From: Pseudomonadota bacterium
Lineage (GTDB): Bacteria > Pseudomonadota > Alphaproteobacteria > Acetobacterales > Acetobacteraceae
NCBI GenBank assembly: GCA_021845555.1
Contig: JAJZVS010000117.1
Span: forward strand, 1 to 9,850
DNA: 9,850 nucleotides
Direction: 5' to 3'
A program made the position numbers and the translations under genes. Below the pieces are notes generated by a model that had not been told where the DNA came from, made no database searches, and saw only the letters and a list, made by a program, of their open reading frames with translations. Each line of letters begins with the position of its first letter. Within the stretch, counting starts at the first letter, position 1. This document shows, in pieces, positions 5,820 to 9,850 of the stretch.

Positions 5820-8617
5820 CCGAGACCCAGCGCGACTACCGCGACACCGTGTTCCTGCCGCAGACCGGCTTTCCGATGCGCGGGGACCTGCCGAAACGCG
5901 AGCCCGCCATGCTGGCACGCTGGGAGAAGATGGACCTGTGGGGCCGGATGCGCGCCGCCGCCAAGGGCCGGCCATTGTTCATCCTGCACGACGGCCCGCC
6001 CTATGCGAACGGGCACATCCACATCGGCACCGCGCTGAACAAGATCCTGAAAGACGTGATCAACCGCACCCGGCAGATGGCGGGCTACGACGCGCTCTAT
6101 ATCCCCGGCTGGGACTGCCACGGCCTGCCGATCGAGTGGAAGATCGAGGAAGACTACCGCGCCAAGGGCCGCGACAAGGACGCGGTTCCGCTGCTCGATT
6201 TCCGCGCCGAATGCCGCGCCTACGCCGCGCACTGGATGGCGGTGCAGAAAGACGAGTTCCGCCGCCTCGGCGTGGAAGGCGCCTGGGCCGAGCGCTACGC
6301 CACCATGGACCACCCGTCGGAAGCCGCGATCGCCGGGGAGATCTGCAAGTTCCTGCTGAACCGCGCGCTGTATCGCGGCCTGCGCCCGGTGATGTGGTCC
6401 CCGGTCGAGAAGACCGCGCTGGCCGAGGCCGAGATCGAGTACCACGACCACACCAGCACCACGATCTGGGTGCGCTTCCCGGTCCTGCGCGCCCCGGCGC
6501 CCGACCTGGTGGGCGCCGCGGTGGTGATCTGGACCACCACGCCCTGGACCATGCCCGGCAACCGCGCCGTCGCCGCCGGGGAGGAGATCGATTACGCGCT
6601 GATCCATGTCGATGCCGCCGAGCAAGGGTCGCGCGCGAAGGCCGGGGAGAAGTTGCTGGTCGCGCTGCACCTGCTGCCGCAATTCCTGACCGACACGAAG
6701 ATCGCCACGCATCACGTGGTCCGCGTGCTGAAAGGCGCCGACCTCGCCGGCACCGTCACCGCGCATCCGCTGCGCGGGCATGGCTACGACCATGAGGTGC
6801 CGCTGCTGTTCGGCAGCTTCGTCACCACCGAGGCAGGCACCGGCTTCGTCCATATCGCCCCCGGCCACGGCGAGGAGGATTTCGAACTCGGCCGCGCGCA
6901 CGCGATCGAGATCCCCGAGACGGTCGGTCCGGACGGCACGTTCAACGCCTGGGTGCCGGGCTTCGCCGGCGTGCACGTGTACAAGGCCGCCGAGCCGGTC
7001 TGCGCCGCGCTGGACGCCGCCGGCGGGCTGCTGGCGCGCGGCAAGCTGGTGCACTCCTATCCGCACTCCTGGCGGTCCAAGGCGCCGCTCATTTTCCGCG
7101 CCACGCCGCAATGGTTCATCCGCATGGACGGGCCCGAGCACATCCGCGCGCACGCGCTGGAAGCGATCGCGGCGACCCATTTCGTGCCCGATGCCGGGCG
7201 CAACCGCATCGGCTCCATGGTCGCCGCGCGGCCCGACTGGTGCATCAGCCGCCAGCGCGCCTGGGGCGTGCCGATCCCGGTGTTCGTCGAGCGTGCCAGC
7301 GGCACGCCGCTGCGCGATCCCGCGGTGGTGGCGCGCATCGTCGAAGCCTTCACCGCCGAGGGAGCGGACGCCTGGTATGCCTCGCCGCCCGAGCGGTTCC
7401 TCGGTCCGGGGCGCAACCCGGACGACTTTGAGCAGGTGCGCGACATCGTCGATGTCTGGTTCGAATCCGGATCGACCCACGCCTTCACGCTGGAGGCGCG
7501 CGGGCTGCCCTGGCCCGCGGATCTCTATCTGGAAGGCTCGGACCAGCATCGCGGCTGGTTCCATTCCTCGCTGCTGGAAGCGGTCGGCACGCGCGGGCGG
7601 GCGCCGTTCAAGGCGATCCTGACGCACGGATTCGTCACCGACGAGCAGGGCCGGAAGATGTCGAAGTCGGTCGGCAACGTGGTGGCGCCGGAGGAGGTGG
7701 AGAAGCAGTACGGCGCCGACATCCTGCGCCTGTGGGTGATGATGTCGGACACCGCCGACGACCTGCGGATCGGCCCGGAAATCCTCAAGCAGCAGGCCGA
7801 TCTGTATCGCCGGCTGCGCAACACGCTGCGTTGGCTGCTGGGGGCGCTGGACGGGTTCGACGCCTCCGAGCGCGTGCCCGAGGCCGACATGCCGGAGCTG
7901 GAACGCTGGGTGCTGCACCGGCTGACCGAACTCGACGCGCGCATCCGCGGCGCGGTGGCGAGCTACGACTGGACCGGGGTCTATCCCGAGCTGCACAATT
8001 TCTGCGCCACCGATCTGTCGGCGTTCTACTTCGATATCCGCAAGGATGCGCTCTATTGCGACCGCCCCGACAGCCTGCGGCGGCGGGCGGCGCGGACGGT
8101 GCTGGATCATCTGCACCGCGCGCTCTGCACCTGGCTGGCGCCGGTGCTGTGTTTCACCGCCGAGGAAGCCTGGGTGGCCCGCTTCGGGGAGGCGGACAGC
8201 GTGCACTTGCAGAACTTCCCCGACCTGCCGGCGGCGTGGCGGGACGAGGCGCTGGCGGAGAAGTGGGAGCGGATCCGCGACCGCCGGCGCGCGGCGACCG
8301 TCAATCTTGAGGCGATGCGCCAGCAAGGGCAGATCGGCTCGTCCTTGCAGGCGGAGGTGACTTTGTCGTTCGCCCCCGGCGACGACACCCTGGCCTCCGC
8401 CGAGGCGTGGGCGGATATCCTGATCGTGCCCAAGGTCCTGTTTGCCCCGCCGCAGGCCGGCACCCTGGCGAGCGCGCGCGTGGCCGACGGCGCCAAATGC
8501 GCCCGCTGCTGGCGCGTCCTGCCCGAAGTGGGCGCCCAGCCGGGCCACCCCGCGCTGTGCCTGCGCTGCGCCGATGCGGTGGACTCCGGCCTAGTCTGCC
8601 GGGCCGCGGCGGCGTGA
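5816..8617 (+). CDS. ileS: Isoleucyl-tRNA synthetase
   Basis: A complete 933-residue class I synthetase that joins isoleucine to tRNA-Ile in the cytosol (E. coli enzyme 938). The N-terminus DYRDTVFLPQTGFPMRGDLP matches the family start. The ATP motif region PPYANGHIHIGTALNKILKD holds HIGT at 69-72 instead of HIGH. The CP1 editing domain, which removes mischarged valine, shows WTTTPWTMPGN (239-249) and GTGFVHIAPGHGEED with the conserved Asp. The KMSKS loop is at 614-618. A C-terminal zinc knuckle has Cys895, Cys898, Cys915 and Cys918. The overall pattern is the bacterial type with C-terminal Zn site, as in E. coli, not the eukaryote-like mupirocin-resistant form. The ATG has no visible Shine-Dalgarno. 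The stop overlaps the lspA GTG, so lspA is translated behind it. Confidence 0.98.
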   Translation: MTETQRDYRDTVFLPQTGFPMRGDLPKREPAMLARWEKMDLWGRMRAAAKGRPLFILHDGPPYANGHIHIGTALNKILKDVINRTRQMAGYDALYIPGWDCHGLPIEWKIEEDYRAKGRDKDAVPLLDFRAECRAYAAHWMAVQKDEFRRLGVEGAWAERYATMDHPSEAAIAGEICKFLLNRALYRGLRPVMWSPVEKTALAEAEIEYHDHTSTTIWVRFPVLRAPAPDLVGAAVVIWTTTPWTMPGNRAVAAGEEIDYALIHVDAAEQGSRAKAGEKLLVALHLLPQFLTDTKIATHHVVRVLKGADLAGTVTAHPLRGHGYDHEVPLLFGSFVTTEAGTGFVHIAPGHGEEDFELGRAHAIEIPETVGPDGTFNAWVPGFAGVHVYKAAEPVCAALDAAGGLLARGKLVHSYPHSWRSKAPLIFRATPQWFIRMDGPEHIRAHALEAIAATHFVPDAGRNRIGSMVAARPDWCISRQRAWGVPIPVFVERASGTPLRDPAVVARIVEAFTAEGADAWYASPPERFLGPGRNPDDFEQVRDIVDVWFESGSTHAFTLEARGLPWPADLYLEGSDQHRGWFHSSLLEAVGTRGRAPFKAILTHGFVTDEQGRKMSKSVGNVVAPEEVEKQYGADILRLWVMMSDTADDLRIGPEILKQQADLYRRLRNTLRWLLGALDGFDASERVPEADMPELERWVLHRLTELDARIRGAVASYDWTGVYPELHNFCATDLSAFYFDIRKDALYCDRPDSLRRRAARTVLDHLHRALCTWLAPVLCFTAEEAWVARFGEADSVHLQNFPDLPAAWRDEALAEKWERIRDRRRAATVNLEAMRQQGQIGSSLQAEVTLSFAPGDDTLASAEAWADILIVPKVLFAPPQAGTLASARVADGAKCARCWRVLPEVGAQPGHPALCLRCADAVDSGLVCRAAAA

Positions 8618-9186
8618 CGTCCCGCTCCGGCCGCACCGCGCTCGGCGCGGTGGTGGCGCTGGTCGTCCTCGCCGCCGATCAGGCGAGCAAATACTGGGTG
8701 CTGCACATCCTCCGCCTGCCGGAGCGCGGCGACGTGGCGGTGGTCCCGCATCTCGACCTGACGATGGTGTGGAACCGGGGGGTGACCTTCGGCCTGTTCA
8801 GCGCCTCCGGTGCCTGGAGCCGCTTCGCCCTGGCCGGGCTGGCGGTCGTGATCGTAGGCGCGCTGGCGCTGTGGCTGCGGCGGGCCGAGAGCGCGCTGAC
8901 CGCGGTGGCGCTGGGTGCCATCGCCGGCGGCGCGGTGGGCAACGTGGCGGACCGGCTGCGCTACGGGGCGGTGGTCGATTTCATCCGCGCGCACGCCTTC
9001 GGCTGGTCCTGGTACGTGTTCAACCTGGGGGACGCGGCGATCGTCTGCGGCGTGGCGGCGCTGATCCTGGGCAGCGGCCGGACCCCGCGAGCACGGGGCG
9101 ACGCGGGCGAGCCAGGACCAAGCCGCTCTGGGGCAAGCCAAGCGGGGCCAAGCCAACCGGGGCCAGGCCAACCGGGGGCCAGGTAG
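8614..9186 (+). CDS. lspA: Lipoprotein signal peptidase (signal peptidase II)
   Basis: A 190-residue inner-membrane aspartyl protease that cuts the signal peptide of prolipoproteins before the lipidated Cys. The catalytic Asp pair is Asp113 in NVADR and Asp140 in FNLGD. Other family marks are ADQASKYW (21-28) and WNRGVTFGLF (53-62). Four hydrophobic spans are visible at about 8-22, 68-88, 95-112 and 134-153. The family core ends near residue 153. A further 37 residues are hydrophilic, and the last 22 or so come from a 15-bp DNA repeat reading as a five-residue Gly/Pro/Ser/Gln motif. The start is GTG at 8614 because it overlaps the ileS TGA (GTGA) and gives the usual short N-terminus. The ileS-lspA order is common in proteobacteria. 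The repeat tail should be cytosolic and probably does not affect catalysis. Confidence 0.96.
   Translation: MTSRSGRTALGAVVALVVLAADQASKYWVLHILRLPERGDVAVVPHLDLTMVWNRGVTFGLFSASGAWSRFALAGLAVVIVGALALWLRRAESALTAVALGAIAGGAVGNVADRLRYGAVVDFIRAHAFGWSWYVFNLGDAAIVCGVAALILGSGRTPRARGDAGEPGPSRSGASQAGPSQPGPGQPGAR
9120..9180. repeat. Tandem array of a 15-bp unit inside the lspA 3' end
   Basis: About four copies at 9120, 9135, 9150 and 9165 (the last is 16 bp), with the clearest unit AAGCCAACCGGGGCC. In the lspA frame a unit reads as S-Q-A/P-G-P. The last copy has one extra base and runs straight into the lspA TAG, so the shift of frame sets the stop. The unit shares GGGGCCAAGCC with the 13-bp array at 5388-5491. 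Confidence 0.85.
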
Positions 9187-9226
9187 CCCGCCGCCGAAGC
9201 TTTGCGCCCGGCCGGTCCGGCCCCCC

Positions 9227-9255
9227 ATGACGATTAAGTGGCAGTGTGCTATCTA
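9227..9255 (+). promoter_or_regulatory. Candidate sigma-70 type promoter after lspA
   Basis: ATGACG (9227-9232, four of six bases to TTGACA) and TATCTA (9250-9255) are separated by exactly 17 nt. They lie in the most AT-rich short patch of the region, just after a GGCCGG-T-CCGGCC inverted repeat (9210-9222). Transcription would start near 9262 and give a leader of about 140 nt before the next ORF. The -10 match is modest. Confidence 0.4.
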
Positions 9256-9277
9256 TGGGACAGGAAAGGGGAGAGAT

Positions 9278-9376
9278 CGGTGGCACGGCGGCTCCTGTCG
9301 GGAGCGCGCCCCTGTGTTGCTTACTCCCCCCAGGCAATCGACCCACCGGACAGAGGGCGCCGACCGCCCGGGCGCC
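9278..9376 (+). ncRNA. Possible structured 5' leader or small RNA
   Basis: The gene-free stretch 9187-9401 can fold into several nested stems. CGGTGG (9278-9283) pairs with CCACCG (9343-9348) as a closing helix. Inside it, GGCGGCTCC (9287-9295) pairs with GGAGC-G-CGCC (9301-9310, one bulged G, 9 bp, five-base loop TGTCG), and TTGC (9317-9320) pairs with GCAA (9334-9337). After the closing helix, GGCGCC (9356-9361) pairs with GGCGCC (9371-9376). I do not recognise it: the hallmarks of SRP RNA, RNase P RNA and tmRNA are absent. In DNA this GC-rich some stems are expected by chance, so the call is tentative. Confidence 0.3.
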
Positions 9377-9401
9377 GCGCGGGAGTGAGGGATAAAACGA
9401 A

Positions 9402-9850
9402 GTGTCACCCATGAAGGCAACCGGCGGTACCGCGGCTTCGGCGCATCGGGGCGCATCCCACGCCGCCGCGCGCAAGCCGTCCCGGCCGGCCGCCGAGGCG
9501 AACGCGCCGGCGAAGAAACTGCCCGCCGGGAAGGCGGAAGCGCCGCGCAGGGTTGCGGCGAAGCCGGCCGCGACCGTGACCGCGCGCAAGCAGGACAAGA
9601 CGCCCGCCGAGGCCGATATGGCCGTCGCGGCGACCGCTCCGCGCAAGCCGACCGCACCGGCGAAGGTCGGAATCCCCGCCGCTCCGGCCAAGAGCGCCCA
9701 GCCGGCGGCCCAGCCGGCGGCCACGCCCGTCGCGCCCAAGGCCGCTGCGGCCAAGCCGGCGCCGGCCAAGGCCGCGGCGACGAGCGCGGCCCGGAAGGCC
9801 GCCGGCGGTCAGGCGGCTCCTGCGCCCGGGACCGCGGACCCGGCTGCGCC
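9402..9850 (+). CDS. Ala/Pro/Lys-rich protein, N-terminal part
   Basis: An open frame running off the right edge. An in-frame TAA at 9393 bounds it upstream. The GTG at 9402 has GAGGG 10 nt before it; ATG at 9411 is the alternative. From that ATG the visible 146 residues hold, by hand count, about 57 Ala, 21 Pro and 15 Lys, with almost no aromatic or large hydrophobic residues and many PAKA/AAKP-like steps. This is a disordered, basic, low-complexity chain with no signal peptide or membrane segment. Such chains occur as histone H1-like nucleoid proteins and as N-terminal tails of other proteins (for example some DksA, RpoD or ribosome-associated factors in high-GC alphaproteobacteria); the downstream part would decide. 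The plus strand is preferred over the opposite-strand frame because of the ribosome site and promoter-like upstream region. Confidence 0.6.
   Translation, partial: MSPMKATGGTAASAHRGASHAAARKPSRPAAEANAPAKKLPAGKAEAPRRVAAKPAATVTARKQDKTPAEADMAVAATAPRKPTAPAKVGIPAAPAKSAQPAAQPAATPVAPKAAAAKPAPAKAAATSAARKAAGGQAAPAPGTADPAA

Noticed and set aside
4721..8548. A very long minus-strand frame (1275 codons) antisense to ileS
   Set aside because: It is antisense to a textbook IleRS, has no recognisable domain and is rich in His/Arg/Gly/Ala. Long stop-free antisense frames are normal at this GC content.
9210..9222. Intrinsic terminator after lspA (GGCCGG-T-CCGGCC)
   Set aside because: The usable stem is very short once a loop is allowed, and it is followed by C residues and not a T-run.
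9020..9769. A minus-strand 249-codon frame opposite the lspA end and the Ala/Pro/Lys-rich ORF
   Set aside because: It crosses the lspA 3' end and the candidate promoter, lacks a clear ribosome site, and mirrors the low-complexity plus-strand ORF.

Overview
The window is GC-rich chromosomal DNA with tightly packed genes, frequent 4-bp start/stop overlaps, GTG starts and long antisense shadow ORFs. The gene content (livGFHM-type ABC transporter, ileS-lspA pair, glycine-zipper lipoprotein) and protein style suggest an alphaproteobacterium, perhaps of the Rhodospirillales/Acetobacteraceae kind. The taxonomic call is inferred from style and gene order, not from a search.

Left half, minus strand (read right to left from about 5.35 kb to 1): a small Gly/Tyr-rich outer-membrane-type lipoprotein; then a branched-chain amino acid (HAAT family) ABC transporter in the order livG-livF-livH-livM, very tightly spaced; then a class I glutamine-amidotransferase-like peptidase C26 (gamma-glutamyl hydrolase type); then, overlapping it by 4 bp, the N-terminal S4 domain of an RsuA/RluB-type pseudouridine synthase that runs off the left edge. 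No substrate-binding protein (livK/J) lies in the window.

Centre: a 469-bp divergent intergenic region between the lipoprotein and ileS. It holds a 13-bp tandem repeat array, a 12-bp GC palindrome, a 12/13-bp tandem duplication, a three-part inverted-repeat set that can form two mutually exclusive hairpins, further short direct repeats, and a 5-codon minicistron that overlaps the ileS start.

Right half, plus strand: ileS (isoleucyl-tRNA synthetase, complete) and lspA (lipoprotein signal peptidase, GTG start inside the ileS stop) form a coupled pair. The lspA C-terminus is extended by a 15-bp repeat array that shares an 11-mer with the 13-bp array near the lipoprotein. After lspA come a candidate promoter and a roughly 140-nt leader with several possible stems, then an Ala/Pro/Lys-rich ORF cut by the right edge.

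Functional reading: amino-acid uptake (Liv), possibly gamma-glutamyl compound breakdown (C26), isoleucine charging (IleRS) and lipoprotein maturation (LspA, with a predicted lipoprotein substrate encoded nearby) are largely housekeeping. I see no clear novel multi-gene system. The most interesting parts are non-coding: the shared repeat family, the ileS leader and the structured leader at the right end.
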